Notes: a model not told the origin generated them from the letters alone. A stretch of DNA of 57,360 nt from Desulfosarcinaceae bacterium (GCA_030066015.1 JASJCL010000031.1:1-57360), one strand, 5' to 3'; numbered from the stretch's first letter, positions 41,237 through 50,400 are shown. Program-made: numbers and translations.

Positions 41237-42031
41237 ATGCTGCGAATCCTCTTGTTCTGGGCCCTTTTCCCCTTCGTGCTCCCCCAGGCGCTGCGCCTGC
41301 GCCAAAACGCGCCACGCGTCACCGGGGCCGGGGGGCCCAAAAAGGGCAGCATGGGATCGGGGAAACCGCTTCAGCTCATCGCCGTCGGCGACTCGATCAT
41401 CTCAGGGGTCGGCGCCCCGGTGCTGGCGAAGGCGCTGGTCGGCCAGACCGCCCGCCAACTCTCTGAACGGCTCGATGCCCGCATCCACTGGGCCGCCTAT
41501 GGCGGCATCGGCGCCAGATCCCACAAGGTTCTCAACCAGCTCTTGCCCCGCATATCGGAGACAGCGGCCGATTTTATCGTGTTGTCCGTCGGTGTAAATG
41601 ATATAACCGCTCTGTCGCGGCTATCCGCCTGGGAGCGGCAGCTGGAGGCCCTGTTAAGCACCCTGGCCGATCGGTTCCCGGACGCCGTCGTGGCGGTCGC
41701 CGGAATTCCGCCGCTAGGCGGGTTTCCCCTGCTGCCGCAGCCCCTGCGCGCCGTGTTCGGCCTCCGCGCAGTGAGCTTCGACATCGCCAGTCGGCGGATT
41801 ATTGCCCGGCATCCCTTGGCGGTGCACGTCCCCTTGGACTTTGATCCGCACCCGGATAAGTTCTCTCCGGACGGTTTTCATCCGTCCGAGGAGAGCTACG
41901 CTGAATTTGGCCACATGGTGGCGCAGCGCATCGCCGACCGCTGCGGGGCGGGCGCGGTCGGGACGTCAACCACGCCTGCCGCGCCACCGGCCGCGGGAGG
42001 GGGCGTTGACCATGGAAGGGGGGCGGCATAG
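41237..42031 (+). CDS. SGNH/GDSL-type esterase
   Basis: This 264-residue protein has a hydrophobic N-terminal anchor or signal (LRILLFWALFPFVLPQALRL) followed by the SGNH hydrolase blocks: LIAVGDSIISGVG (serine 53), the glycine in AAYGGIGARS, the asparagine in VLSVGVNDITAL, and the Asp-x-x-His of SPDGFHPSEESY. These form the catalytic set of SGNH esterases, which hydrolyse lipid or carbohydrate esters. The C-terminal 30 residues are low-complexity Ala/Pro/Gly. The acetyltransferase gene starts three bases after the stop, so the two are coupled. Confidence 0.9.
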   Translation: MLRILLFWALFPFVLPQALRLRQNAPRVTGAGGPKKGSMGSGKPLQLIAVGDSIISGVGAPVLAKALVGQTARQLSERLDARIHWAAYGGIGARSHKVLNQLLPRISETAADFIVLSVGVNDITALSRLSAWERQLEALLSTLADRFPDAVVAVAGIPPLGGFPLLPQPLRAVFGLRAVSFDIASRRIIARHPLAVHVPLDFDPHPDKFSPDGFHPSEESYAEFGHMVAQRIADRCGAGAVGTSTTPAAPPAAGGGVDHGRGAA

Positions 42032-42034
42032 GAT

Positions 42035-42538
42035 ATGCGCACGCTTCGATTGCGGCCTGCAGCAACGGCCGATTTGGCCGAGATCAACGCCATCTTCAAC
42101 CGCTACGTGGCCACCTCCACCTGCGTCTGGACGACCCACGAGACCACAGCGGCGGAGCGTGCGGCGTGGTTCGCATCCCACGATGACGCAACCCCGGTAC
42201 TGGTGGCCGAGGCGCGAGGCCGCATCGTCGGCTGGGGTGCCTTGGCGCCCTTCGTGACGGCCTGCACCTTCCACAAGACGGCGGAGAACTCGGTCTATGT
42301 CCACCCCGACTGCCAGCGCCGCGGAATCGGCGGGCGGATTCTGTGCGAATTGGTGCGCATGGCCCGACGAGCCGGTTACATCTCCATCGTGGCCTCGATT
42401 TCGGCGGATCAAGCGGCCAGCATCGCACTGCACCGCAAGGCCGGTTTTGAAGAGATGGGCCGGTTGCGGCAGGTGGGCTACAAATTCGATGCGTTCAGGG
42501 ATCTCGTTTACCTGCAGCTGCGGTTGGCAGATCGCTGA
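42035..42538 (+). CDS. GNAT N-acetyltransferase (phosphinothricin acetyltransferase-like)
   Basis: This 167-residue GNAT protein has LRPAATADLAEINAIFNRYV at the N-terminus, the acetyl-CoA-binding motif A VHPDCQRRGIGGRILCELV, and the late GFEEMGRLRQVGYKF segment typical of the Pat/Bar and YncA-like group. The natural substrate may be an amino acid or amine rather than phosphinothricin. It is translationally linked to the SGNH esterase gene and separated from the lipoprotein gene by 93 bases. Confidence 0.9.
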   Translation: MRTLRLRPAATADLAEINAIFNRYVATSTCVWTTHETTAAERAAWFASHDDATPVLVAEARGRIVGWGALAPFVTACTFHKTAENSVYVHPDCQRRGIGGRILCELVRMARRAGYISIVASISADQAASIALHRKAGFEEMGRLRQVGYKFDAFRDLVYLQLRLADR

Positions 42539-42631
42539 GAATTGGGGGGCCGGCCATATCTTCGCGAAGGTCGGCCGGCAAGAGACAACTCGGAATTCGA
42601 ACTCGGATACAGATGCGGAAAGGAGAGAAAG

Positions 42632-43375
42632 ATGATGCGTCGTTACGGGTGGCTGGCGCTTGTTCTCACGGTCGCTTTGCTGGCCGGTTGCGCCACCAAA
42701 CAGGATATTGAACGTCTGGAGGGCAAGGTCGATCTGCTCATCCTGGCTACGAACCGCACCACATTGGACGAGATCTTCGGTGATCAGGCCACCGAGATAA
42801 CCCGCCTGGTCAACGATCTGGACGCCTATCAGAAACGGCGCTTTGAAAACCTTCAGCAGGAGTACACCAACGGCACCATGGCGGTGGAGACGGTTCGGCA
42901 GAAGATGCTCAGCATCCTCGGCAACAATGACCGCATCGTGAGCACCCAGCGCGGCATCTATATCCGCAATCTGCAAGGGGCCAAGCTGAAGGCGATCGCC
43001 ACCGACACCAAGATCGTCAATTGCCAACTGCTCGACGTGGCCGAGATCCCCAACGCCATCCAGCGCAAACGGGTGCTGAAACGCTACTCCTGGGGACGCG
43101 GCGAGCTCAATGGGGAGCCCATTCTCTTCCCATGGGAGCTGACCATCTCGGCCTTCACCAAAGAGGTGGCCGAGCATACCGCCCGGCGAACGGCCCAGGA
43201 GTTCATCAAGATGGGCGGTGAGAAGAAGTGGCAGCGACCCATCAAGATCCAGATCTCAACCGAGAAGGATGATCCCGTGAAGATCACGACGGACGAAACG
43301 GAGAGCGAGATCTACCTCGAGTACGAAAACCGCGAAGCGGAGGGCGGCGCGGCGGCCGACGGGTCCGGCAACTAG
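42632..43375 (+). CDS. Predicted lipoprotein of unknown function
   Basis: This 247-residue protein has a lipoprotein signal peptide (WLALVLTVALLAGCATKQD), the lipobox LAGC placing the lipidated cysteine near residue 20. The mature N-terminus is a predicted coiled coil (IERLEGKVDLLILATN; LVNDLDAYQKRRFENLQQEY), followed by a mixed domain and an acidic C-terminus (TDETESEIYLEYENREAEGG). The start has AAAGGAG. There is no named domain. The acidic residue after the cysteine is not aspartate, so outer-membrane sorting is expected by the E. coli rule; that rule may not hold here. Confidence 0.8.
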   Translation: MMRRYGWLALVLTVALLAGCATKQDIERLEGKVDLLILATNRTTLDEIFGDQATEITRLVNDLDAYQKRRFENLQQEYTNGTMAVETVRQKMLSILGNNDRIVSTQRGIYIRNLQGAKLKAIATDTKIVNCQLLDVAEIPNAIQRKRVLKRYSWGRGELNGEPILFPWELTISAFTKEVAEHTARRTAQEFIKMGGEKKWQRPIKIQISTEKDDPVKITTDETESEIYLEYENREAEGGAAADGSGN

Positions 43376-43397
43376 CCCGATGCTGCTGCGATGCGTG

Positions 43398-43421
43398 GCC
43401 GTCCGGGCCCGGGAGGACGGC
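43398..43421. terminator. Hairpin between convergent genes
   Basis: GCCGTCC (43398-43404) pairs perfectly with GGACGGC (43415-43421). No T-run on either strand, so termination activity is uncertain. Confidence 0.35.
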
Positions 43422-43485
43422 GCCCGGCCTGCCAACGGGCCCGCTTCTGCCCCGCCACTGGTCGGGGCGCCACTGCCGGTGCCCC

Positions 43486-44286
43486 TCAATGCCCCTCGAT
43501 GAAGCGCACCAGGATCCGCAGAAAGCTCTCCGGCGCCTCGGCAGGCAGGCTGTGGCCTAGCTGGGGTAGGCGGATATGGCGGCCGCTGCTCACTTGAACG
43601 ATCTTCTCCGCCCCTGCGGCGGGCACCAGGGGATCTGCGGAACCGCTGAGGACCATGATGCGGGGGGAGAGCGGCGCCAATACCTTGCCCAAAGGGCGGT
43701 ATTTGGCCATGGCCTCGAAATGGGCCAGCAGGTGGGCCTCCTTGTTGCGCCGGGTGATACTCTGGGCGATGTGGCCCATCATCTTCTGGTTCTCCTTCAA
43801 GAAACGTTCGCCGAAAACGTGGGGCAGCGTGGCCCACACCAGGGCTTCCAGGCCGCCGTGGCGGAGGATTTCGCGCCAGGAGCGCACGATGAGGCGCCCC
43901 CGTGTGGTGGCCGCCGCGCTGACGCTGGTGAGGAGCAAGGAGTCCACCCGGTGGGGGGCGTCCAGGGCCAGCCGATAGGCCACATAGGCACCGTGGCTGA
44001 GGCCGCAGAGGTGGGCGTGGCCCAAGTCGAGGTGATCGAGGAGCCCGATGAGATCGCCGACATGCAGATTGAGGTTGAGGGGCGCTTGGCCGAGGTCGCT
44101 GTTTCCCTGGCCCCGGGCGTCGTAGAGGAGCACGCCGAACCGCTCGCGCAGCTTGAGGGCGAAGGCACGCCAGTAGAGGGTGGTCTGCATGCTGCCGTTA
44201 AGGAAGACGATGGTGGGCCGGGCGCTCGAGAGGTTGAAAGCCTCGTAGAAGAGGCTGCAGCCGTCGGGTGTTTTCCAGAAGGACAT
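43486..44286 (-). CDS. Alpha/beta-fold hydrolase
   Basis: This 266-residue hydrolase has the oxyanion segment IVFLNGSMQTTLYW, the nucleophile elbow LCGLSHGAYVAYRLAL (serine 97), the acid in VLSGSADPLVPAAGAE and the histidine in QLGHSLPAEAPESF, a complete catalytic triad. The fold family covers esterases, lactonases and thioesterases; the substrate is unknown. A good minus-strand promoter lies 78 bases upstream. It is divergent from hisE, with which it shares overlapping -35 regions. Confidence 0.9.
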   Translation of the reverse strand: MSFWKTPDGCSLFYEAFNLSSARPTIVFLNGSMQTTLYWRAFALKLRERFGVLLYDARGQGNSDLGQAPLNLNLHVGDLIGLLDHLDLGHAHLCGLSHGAYVAYRLALDAPHRVDSLLLTSVSAAATTRGRLIVRSWREILRHGGLEALVWATLPHVFGERFLKENQKMMGHIAQSITRRNKEAHLLAHFEAMAKYRPLGKVLAPLSPRIMVLSGSADPLVPAAGAEKIVQVSSGRHIRLPQLGHSLPAEAPESFLRILVRFIEGH

Positions 44287-44363
44287 GAGCGCTCCCTCCC
44301 TGAAGATCGATTCGTCAGAATTGCGCCGGTATCGCTCGCAGCGGGTTTGGGATCACACGCATT

Positions 44364-44392
44364 AGAATAGGGGATTCGGGGCCATTTGACAA
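44364..44392 (-). promoter_or_regulatory. Predicted promoter of the alpha/beta hydrolase gene
   Basis: On the minus strand, TTGTCA (44387-44392), an exact 17-base spacer and TATTCT (44364-44369). The same bases give TTGACA (44386-44391) on the plus strand towards hisE, but without a good -10 (GTAAGC). Confidence 0.45.
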
Positions 44393-44493
44393 TGATGATG
44401 GAATTGGCGTAAGCGCCAGGGGCAACGGGGCCGGCCGTCGGCTGGCGCCGGCGACCGCACACGCAGCGCATCGACGAGGGATAGTGAGATGTC

Positions 44494-44757
44494 ATGAAAA
44501 GCTTTGAAGATCTGTTCCAGGAGCTCCAACGCAAGGCGGCCGCCAAGGATCCTGCATCGGGGACGGTGCGGCTCCTGGCCAAGGGGCGCCACGCCATCGG
44601 CAAGAAGATCATCGAGGAGGCCGGCGAGGTGTGGCTGGCGGCCGAATATGAGGGGCGCGAGAAGACGGCCGAGGAGATCTCCCAGCTGCTCTACCACCTG
44701 CAGGTGATGATGCTCGACTGCGGCCTGGAACTGAAGGACGTATACAAGTACCTGTAG
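44494..44757 (+). CDS. hisE: Phosphoribosyl-ATP diphosphatase
   Basis: This 87-residue HisE hydrolyses phosphoribosyl-ATP to phosphoribosyl-AMP in histidine synthesis. The helical fold shows the expected [23 protein letters not shown]-type stretch (here [20 protein letters not shown], then [20 protein letters not shown]) with the acidic Mg-binding residues, and [17 protein letters not shown]. It is a stand-alone protein, not fused to HisI. The binding site is weak. hisG follows 80 bases downstream, so two successive steps are together while the rest of the pathway is elsewhere. Confidence 0.94.
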   Translation: MKSFEDLFQELQRKAAAKDPASGTVRLLAKGRHAIGKKIIEEAGEVWLAAEYEGREKTAEEISQLLYHLQVMMLDCGLELKDVYKYL

Positions 44758-44837
44758 GGTGAATATCGGCCAGCATCGCCTTCCATCGATCCCTTTGCCC
44801 GCTGACAGACGGCCAAACGACACATCGGAGGTACATC

Positions 44838-45686
44838 TTGCTCCAGATCGCCCTGCCCAACAAAGGGTCGCTCTCCCAGGCGGCCATTGAGCTGGTCCGC
44901 GAGGCCGGCTATCATTGCCGCCGCTACAGCCGCGAGCTGGTGGTGCGCGACAAATCCCACCCCATCGAGTATATCTTCCTGCGGCCCAAGGATATCGCCA
45001 TCTACGTGAGCCGGGGGCTGCTGGATCTGGGGATTACCGGCCGGGACCTGGCCCTGGACAGCCGCGCCGATTTCGAGGAGCTGCTGCCCCTTCAATTCGG
45101 CCGCTCCAGGTTCCATTACGCCGTTCCCCAGGAGAGTGATCTCACCCCAGAGCGCTTCGAAGGGCTGCGCGTCGCAACCTCCTACGCCAACCTGGTGGGA
45201 GAGGATCTGCAGGCGCGGGGCGTGTCGGCAGAGGTGGTGCACCTCGACGGCGCCGTCGAGATCGCCATCCGTCTGGGGGTGGCCGACGCCATTGCCGACG
45301 TGGTCGAGTCGGGGCGCACCATGTTGGAGGCGGGGCTCAAGACCGTGGGAGAGCCCCTGGTCAACTCCGAGGCGATTCTCATCGCCCGGGACGGCAGCGT
45401 GACCGAGAACCCCCTGATCAAGCAGTTCATCGAACGCCTGAACGGAATCGTGGTGGCGCGGGAATACGTGATGGTGGAGTACGACGCCCCCAAGGAGCTG
45501 CTCGAGATGGCCTGCATGATCACCCCCGGTATCGAGGCGCCCACGGTGGCCCCCCTGAGCCGCGAGGGGTGGGTGGCCATCAAGTCCATGGCCAAGAAGA
45601 AGGAGGTCAACGAAATCATGGACCGGCTGGCCGATATGGGGGCCAAGGGGATAATCGTGACCCCCATCCGGACCTGCCGGATTTAG
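44838..45686 (+). CDS. hisG: ATP phosphoribosyltransferase, long form
   Basis: This 282-residue HisG starts with TTG at 44838, supported by GGAGG at 44827-44831 six bases upstream. It catalyses the first step of histidine synthesis. The N-terminal LQIALPNKGSLSQAAIELVR, the GLLDLGITGRDLALD segment and the PRPP loop region VADAIADVVESGRTMLEAGL are clear. The C-terminal roughly 75 residues (GIEAPTVAPLSREGWVAIKS, AKGIIVTPIRTCRI) form the regulatory ACT-like domain, so it should be a hexameric, histidine-inhibited enzyme not needing HisZ. Confidence 0.95.
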   Translation: MLQIALPNKGSLSQAAIELVREAGYHCRRYSRELVVRDKSHPIEYIFLRPKDIAIYVSRGLLDLGITGRDLALDSRADFEELLPLQFGRSRFHYAVPQESDLTPERFEGLRVATSYANLVGEDLQARGVSAEVVHLDGAVEIAIRLGVADAIADVVESGRTMLEAGLKTVGEPLVNSEAILIARDGSVTENPLIKQFIERLNGIVVAREYVMVEYDAPKELLEMACMITPGIEAPTVAPLSREGWVAIKSMAKKKEVNEIMDRLADMGAKGIIVTPIRTCRI

Positions 45687-45754
45687 CGCGTCAAATGGTC
45701 AAATCGGTTGCCCAACACTGAAAGAGGGAGAGCGGCGCCGGTTCTGGACGGGTA

Positions 45755-46045
45755 CTAGGTCACGGCGGCGACCACCCGCACCTCTGTCTTCGACTCCAAC
45801 AGGTCATCGATCCGTGCACGGGCCTTTTGCCATGCGGTGCTGGTCTCCCAGTTCCGCCAGGCCGTCATGCTGCTCCACGTACTGTTCTCGATGCTGATCT
45901 CCGACACTTCCGGGGTGGACAGCACCTCGGTGTAGAAGTGGCCGTTCTGATACCGGATCAGCTCGCGTACCTGATCCAGCAGGGAAATGGCCAAGTCCCG
46001 TTTGTGGGTGGGGATGATGCGTCGGATTTGAATGGTGACCGGCAT
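45755..46045 (-). CDS. Small antibiotic-biosynthesis-monooxygenase-like barrel protein
   Basis: This 96-residue protein has the ferredoxin-like dimeric barrel pattern of the ABM superfamily: VTIQIRRIIPTHKRDLAISL, LLDQVRELIRYQNGHFYTEV, SIENSTWSSMTAWRNWETST, followed by a C-terminal strand. The start at 46045 has AAGGAG. It follows prpE on the same strand after a strong hairpin, so it may belong to the end of that operon or be separate. The function, possibly a small oxygenase or heme-related protein, is unknown. Confidence 0.75.
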   Translation of the reverse strand: MPVTIQIRRIIPTHKRDLAISLLDQVRELIRYQNGHFYTEVLSTPEVSEISIENSTWSSMTAWRNWETSTAWQKARARIDDLLESKTEVRVVAAVT

Positions 46046-46102
46046 GATGCTCTCCTTGAGGCGGCCCATCGGGACCCGACCCGATGCGGCCGCAGCGTTC
46101 TG

Positions 46103-46128
46103 CCCCCACCCCGCCAGCGGGGCGGGGG
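46103..46128 (-). other. GC-rich hairpin between prpE and the barrel protein gene
   Basis: Near-perfect arms of about 12 bases (C5, mismatch or G-U, C4, GC) with a very small loop. No T-run follows on the minus strand, so it more likely stabilises the prpE mRNA 3' end or causes partial termination. Confidence 0.45.
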
Positions 46129-46149
46129 GTATCGGTTTATTTAGATCGC

Positions 46150-48054
46150 TCAGCTCCGCGCTTTGGCGTAGCCGATGCCCTCCAGGGCAACTTCCATCTC
46201 GTTGAGGATGGTGGGGTCGTCGATGGTGGCTGGGACCTTGTACGTCTCGTTGTCGGCGATCTTCTGGATGGTCCCGCGCAGAATCTTGCCCGAACGGGTC
46301 TTGGGCAGGCGCTTGACCACCGTGGCGGTCTTGAAGGCCGCCACCGGGCCGATGCGTTCGCGCACCATCTGGATCACCTCCTTGATGATCTCGCCCTCAT
46401 CCCGCTCCACACCGGCGTTGAGCACCAGGAACCCTACGGGCAGCTGCCCCTTGAGCTGATCGGCCACCCCCAGAACGGCGCATTCGGCCACGTCGGGATG
46501 ATCGGCCAGAACCTCCTCCATGGCCCCCGTGGAGAGTCGGTGCCCGGCCACGTTGATGATGTCGTCGGTGCGCGACATCACGTAGATGTAGCCCTCGGCG
46601 TCGATGAAGCCCGCGTCGGCGGTCTTATAGTAGCCGGGGAACTCCTCCAGATAAGATTCCAGATAGCGTGCATCGTTCTGCCAAAGGGTGGGCAGGGTGC
46701 CCGGCGGCAGGGGCAGTTTGACCACCAGGGCGCCGATCTCACCGGGCGCCACCGGCTGACAGGCGTCGTCCACCACCTGGACATCCCACCCCGGGGCCGC
46801 TTTGGTGGGGGAACCCTCCTTCACTGGATAATGGTGCAGCCCCATGCAGTTGGCGGCGATGGCCCAGCCGGTTTCGGTCTGCCACCAGTGGTCGATGACC
46901 GGGACCCCCAGATTCTTCTCGGCCCAGTGCAGGGTGTCCGGGTCGGTGCGTTCACCGGCCAGGAAGAGGACCTTGAAGTGGGAGAGATCGTACTGCTGGA
47001 TCAGCTCGGCCTGGGGGTCTTCGCGCTTGATGGCGCGGAAGGCGGTGGGGGCGGTGAACATGGTCTTGACCTGATGCTGGGCGATCACGCGCCAGAACAC
47101 GCCGGCATCGGGGGTGCCCACCGGCTTGCCCTCGAAGAGGATGGTGGTGCAGCCGCGCAGCAGAGGGCCGTAGACGATGTAGCTGTGGCCCACCACCCAG
47201 CCCACGTCGGAGGCGGCCCAGTAGACGTCGCCGGCGTCCACGTCGTAGATGTTCTTCATGGTCCACTTGAGGGCCACCAAGTGGCCGCCGTTGTCGCGCA
47301 CCACCCCTTTGGGCTGACCGGTGGTGCCCGAGGTGTAGAGGATGTAGAGTGGATCGGTGGCCGCCACCGGCACGCAGTCCCGCGGGGTGGCCTGCTCCAT
47401 CGCTTCGATCCAGTCCACGTCGCGGCCCGCGATCATATCTGCGGTGGCCATGGGACGCTGGAAGATGACGCACTTCTCCGGCTTGTGGGTGCTGGCGTCG
47501 ATGGCCCCGTCCAGCAAGGGCTTGTATTCGATCACGCGCTGCACCTCGATGCCGCAGGAGGCCGAGACCACCACCTTGGGTTTGGCGTCGTCGATGCGGG
47601 TGGCCAGCTCGTTGGCCGCGAAGCCCCCGAACACCACCGAGTGGATGGCGCCCAGGCGGGCGCAGGCCAGCATGGCGATGGCCGCCTCGGGAATCATGGG
47701 CATGTAGATGATGACCCGGTCGCCCTTGACCACGCCCTGATCGGCCAAGACGCCGGCGAAGCGGGCCACCGTGTCGCGCAGCTGATGGTAGGTATAGGTC
47801 TTGACGGTATCCGTGACGGGACTGTCGTAGATCAGGGCCGCCTGGTCGCCGCGGCCCTTGTCGATATGGAAATCCAAGGCGTTGTAGCAGGTGTTGGTCT
47901 CCCCGCCGGTGAACCAGCGATAGAAGGGTTTGTTGCTGTCGTCCAGCACCTTGTCCCACTTCTTGTACCAGAAACATGTCTCTGCGGCCTCGCCCCAGAA
48001 TCCATCCGGATCGGAGAGGGAGCGGGCATGGGCCTCGTCGTATAGGGTTGTCAT
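46150..48054 (-). CDS. prpE: Propionyl-CoA synthetase (PrpE-like)
   Basis: This 634-residue acetyl/propionyl-CoA synthetase family enzyme shows the P-loop YILYTSGTTGQPKGVVRDNG; the VVRDNGGH ending is typical of PrpE rather than Acs, whose motif continues GVLHTTGGY. Other motifs are VIDHWWQTETGWAI, YYKTADAGFIDAEGYIYVMS, DDIINVAGHRLSTG and the acetylatable catalytic lysine in TRSGKILRGTI. It activates propionate, or acetate less well. It is the last core gene of a minus-strand operon after the symporter and a 28-residue peptide (33-base gap), consistent with uptake followed by activation of a short carboxylate. Confidence 0.92.
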   Translation of the reverse strand: MTTLYDEAHARSLSDPDGFWGEAAETCFWYKKWDKVLDDSNKPFYRWFTGGETNTCYNALDFHIDKGRGDQAALIYDSPVTDTVKTYTYHQLRDTVARFAGVLADQGVVKGDRVIIYMPMIPEAAIAMLACARLGAIHSVVFGGFAANELATRIDDAKPKVVVSASCGIEVQRVIEYKPLLDGAIDASTHKPEKCVIFQRPMATADMIAGRDVDWIEAMEQATPRDCVPVAATDPLYILYTSGTTGQPKGVVRDNGGHLVALKWTMKNIYDVDAGDVYWAASDVGWVVGHSYIVYGPLLRGCTTILFEGKPVGTPDAGVFWRVIAQHQVKTMFTAPTAFRAIKREDPQAELIQQYDLSHFKVLFLAGERTDPDTLHWAEKNLGVPVIDHWWQTETGWAIAANCMGLHHYPVKEGSPTKAAPGWDVQVVDDACQPVAPGEIGALVVKLPLPPGTLPTLWQNDARYLESYLEEFPGYYKTADAGFIDAEGYIYVMSRTDDIINVAGHRLSTGAMEEVLADHPDVAECAVLGVADQLKGQLPVGFLVLNAGVERDEGEIIKEVIQMVRERIGPVAAFKTATVVKRLPKTRSGKILRGTIQKIADNETYKVPATIDDPTILNEMEVALEGIGYAKARS

Positions 48055-48087
48055 GCGACCTCCTTCATGGGGGTGTTCTGTCGGGTG

Positions 48088-48174
48088 TTAGCCCCACACT
48101 CCCCAGCCAAATGAGAGGGTGAAAAGGATCGAAAACACTACCAGGCCCACCATCCAAATATCTTCACGTTTCAT
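48088..48174 (-). CDS. 28-residue membrane peptide, putative symporter small accessory protein
   Basis: The frame MKREDIWMVG followed by LVVFSILFTL and a Gly/Trp-rich end (SFGWGVWG) encodes one membrane helix with a charged cytoplasmic-type N-terminus. A GGAGGA binding site lies nine bases before the ATG at 48174. It sits exactly between the symporter gene (92 bases upstream) and prpE (33 bases downstream) on the same strand. Very small hydrophobic partners are known next to sodium:solute symporters in anaerobic bacteria. Too short for routine gene callers; the assignment is from context, binding site and composition. Confidence 0.75.
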   Translation of the reverse strand: MKREDIWMVGLVVFSILFTLSFGWGVWG

Positions 48175-48266
48175 GCGTCGCTGTCCTCCATAGAAAAGAT
48201 AATGTGTAAACCGTGTCCATTGGGCCGCGGCCGGTGCTGACGGCCACGGCCCGCTCGCCGCCGCGA

Positions 48267-50054
48267 TCAGGTCTCCTTGACGACGATCATGGTCTCGCGG
48301 TCGGCGCGTTCGATCTGGGTCTCGTTGGTGGTGGCCATCTCCGCCTTGAAGCACAGGGCCCACATCATGACGATACCCAGGATCCACCAGACGATCTGCC
48401 AGGACCAGATCGCGGGGAAACCGCAGAAGCTGAAGGCGCTGTTGGCCAGGATGCAGGCCGGGCCGATGGCGAAGAAGTACCACAGGGGGACCACCACCTT
48501 CATCGCTTTACGCCATTTGCGGCCCGACTCGCTGGGGGCATCGACGCTGTCCAGCCACGCGCGCACCTCCTGCTGACGGGCGACCGTTTCTTCATCGTCC
48601 TTCATCCCAAGGCCGCGGCACAGGTAAGCCACCGCCGCGCCCACCGCCAGCCCCCAGAAGGCGGGGTGCATGGAGAGGGGCTTGGGGATGATCTTGTAGG
48701 TGACGAAGATGGAGATCATGGCGGCGATCATTCCCAGAACGGCGCCGATGGCGGGGAAGCGGAAGCCCCACAGACAACCGGCGAGCAGCAGGTACATGAT
48801 GAAGCCGAAGCAGGTGGCCAGCGCCCCCAGGATCACCAGGGCGGCCTTGGAGTTGAGGCCGACGGCCAGGGCGGCCACGATGAGGAGGGTGGCCAGCAGG
48901 CGGTTGACCCAGATCTGTTCGGCGTCCGAGGCGTTTTGGTTCTTGACGTAGCGCCAGTAGACATCGCGCAGGAGAATGGAGCCGCCGGTGCCGATATAGG
49001 GCGCCGCGGTGGAGTGAATGGCAGCGATGGCCCCCACGAAAACGACCCCCAGCATGAAGGGCGGCAGGTAGGTCTGCATCAGCAGCGGTACCACCACCTT
49101 GTCGCTGGTGATGGTGGCGAATTCGCCGATGCCGGCCACCTGGAGGATCTTGGCGCCCATGCCCTGGAAAGCGGCGAAGAAGAAGAGGGCGAAGCCAACC
49201 ACGAAGGTAGACATGAAGGCCTGCTGCCAGGCCAGGGGTTTGGGGGACTTGATGCCGAAGGTCCACATAGTGAAGGCCGGTGAACTCTGGATCCCCATGA
49301 GGGCGAACATGTAGGTGAGAATATAGATCGCCGTCCACCCCTGCCCCTTGAGGGCCACGTCGATCACCTTGGGCACCTCGAGGTACTTGGTTTCGAGGCT
49401 GGCCACCTTGGCGCTGAACCCGCTCCAGCCGCCGAACTGGGGTGCGTTGATCACGTAGGCCCCGAGGATGATGATGCCGCTCACCAGGAGGACGAACTGG
49501 ATTACGCCCACCCAGGTGGAGGCCTTGAGGCCGCCGGTGCAGACGTAGAACCAGACGATGAAGCCCATGAAGAGGGCGCCGACGGTGATGGGCACCCCGC
49601 AGATGACGTTGAACAGCGCCGCCGAGGCCATGAGCTGCAGGGCTGAGTAGAAGACGGCGTAGAGGGTGGCCGCCAGCACCACCAGCCAGCGGACCGCCTC
49701 GCTGTTGAAATAGTAGGCGTACATGTCGCCCGGGGTGATGAAGCCGTAGCGTTTGCCCATCAGCCAGGTGCGCTTGGAGAAGAAGGTGCCGGTGATGGGG
49801 ATCGTGATGACGTAGAAGGAGGCGAAGGCGTAGGCCAGACCGAATTTCCAGATGGCGCCGGGATGGCCGATGAAGGTCCAGCCGGAGAAGGAGGCCGCCG
49901 TCGACGCCATCAGGAAGGCCACGAAGGGGATCGACCGCCCGGCAATGGCGTAACCCGAAGAGGTCTTCTCGGTGAAATACCCTTTCAAGCCCCAGTAGAA
50001 GCAGTAGATGATGTAGAGCCCGAGCATGATATAAACCCACGTGGTACCTTGCAT
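48267..50054 (-). CDS. Sodium:solute symporter family transporter
   Basis: This 595-residue integral membrane protein with about 13 hydrophobic segments has the SSS-family pattern: TSSGYAIAGRSIPFVAFLMA near the N-terminus, SFSGWTFIGHPGAIWKFGLA, GGLKASTWVGVIQFVLLVSG and AAIHSTAAPYIGTGGSILLR. An elongated C-terminus holds a soluble insert (MKDDEETVARQQEVRAWLDS) and two further helices. The start at 50054 follows GGGAG; a 26-codon upstream extension has no support. Co-transcription with prpE suggests propionate or a similar short carboxylate as substrate, an inference from context. Confidence 0.9.
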   Translation of the reverse strand: MQGTTWVYIMLGLYIIYCFYWGLKGYFTEKTSSGYAIAGRSIPFVAFLMASTAASFSGWTFIGHPGAIWKFGLAYAFASFYVITIPITGTFFSKRTWLMGKRYGFITPGDMYAYYFNSEAVRWLVVLAATLYAVFYSALQLMASAALFNVICGVPITVGALFMGFIVWFYVCTGGLKASTWVGVIQFVLLVSGIIILGAYVINAPQFGGWSGFSAKVASLETKYLEVPKVIDVALKGQGWTAIYILTYMFALMGIQSSPAFTMWTFGIKSPKPLAWQQAFMSTFVVGFALFFFAAFQGMGAKILQVAGIGEFATITSDKVVVPLLMQTYLPPFMLGVVFVGAIAAIHSTAAPYIGTGGSILLRDVYWRYVKNQNASDAEQIWVNRLLATLLIVAALAVGLNSKAALVILGALATCFGFIMYLLLAGCLWGFRFPAIGAVLGMIAAMISIFVTYKIIPKPLSMHPAFWGLAVGAAVAYLCRGLGMKDDEETVARQQEVRAWLDSVDAPSESGRKWRKAMKVVVPLWYFFAIGPACILANSAFSFCGFPAIWSWQIVWWILGIVMMWALCFKAEMATTNETQIERADRETMIVVKET

Positions 50055-50316
50055 AGATCTCCCTTTCGCATGTGCTGATGGTTGCGTTTCGCCTTGGTTT
50101 CCTGGTCCGTCTCCCCGGGAGCCGGCCCTCACTGGTCCCTCCTTACCCCCTTTCGTCCGAGCAGCGGTTGCGGTGGACGGCCGCTTTCCCTGCGGCCGCC
50201 GCCGGTCTACAAGCCGTAACAGCCTGCGTGTCCCAGTGTCGCCACGATACGCAAGCGGGCCAGGGCCGACAATCGGTGCGCGGCTATTTTTTCTGTAGGC
50301 TCTCGGGGGTCGGATT

Positions 50317-50335
50317 TGTAGGTTGCGGACCTACA
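50317..50335. promoter_or_regulatory. Perfect inverted repeat, candidate operator
   Basis: TGTAGGT-N5-ACCTACA. A third half-site (CTGTAGG, near 50293) lies 24 bases away. It is downstream of the predicted promoter on the minus strand, compatible with a regulator site or a leader hairpin. Confidence 0.45.
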
Positions 50336-50400
50336 GGCGGCGGAAAGGGTGCGGGGGGCGTGCAGGGGTAGCGGCCTTAAACGTTAACATAATTAAAAGG

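Noticed and set aside
46084-48045. 653-codon plus-strand open frame
   Set aside because: It is the antisense shadow of prpE, which has all family motifs; the plus frame is low-complexity Gly/His/Asp-rich with no domain.
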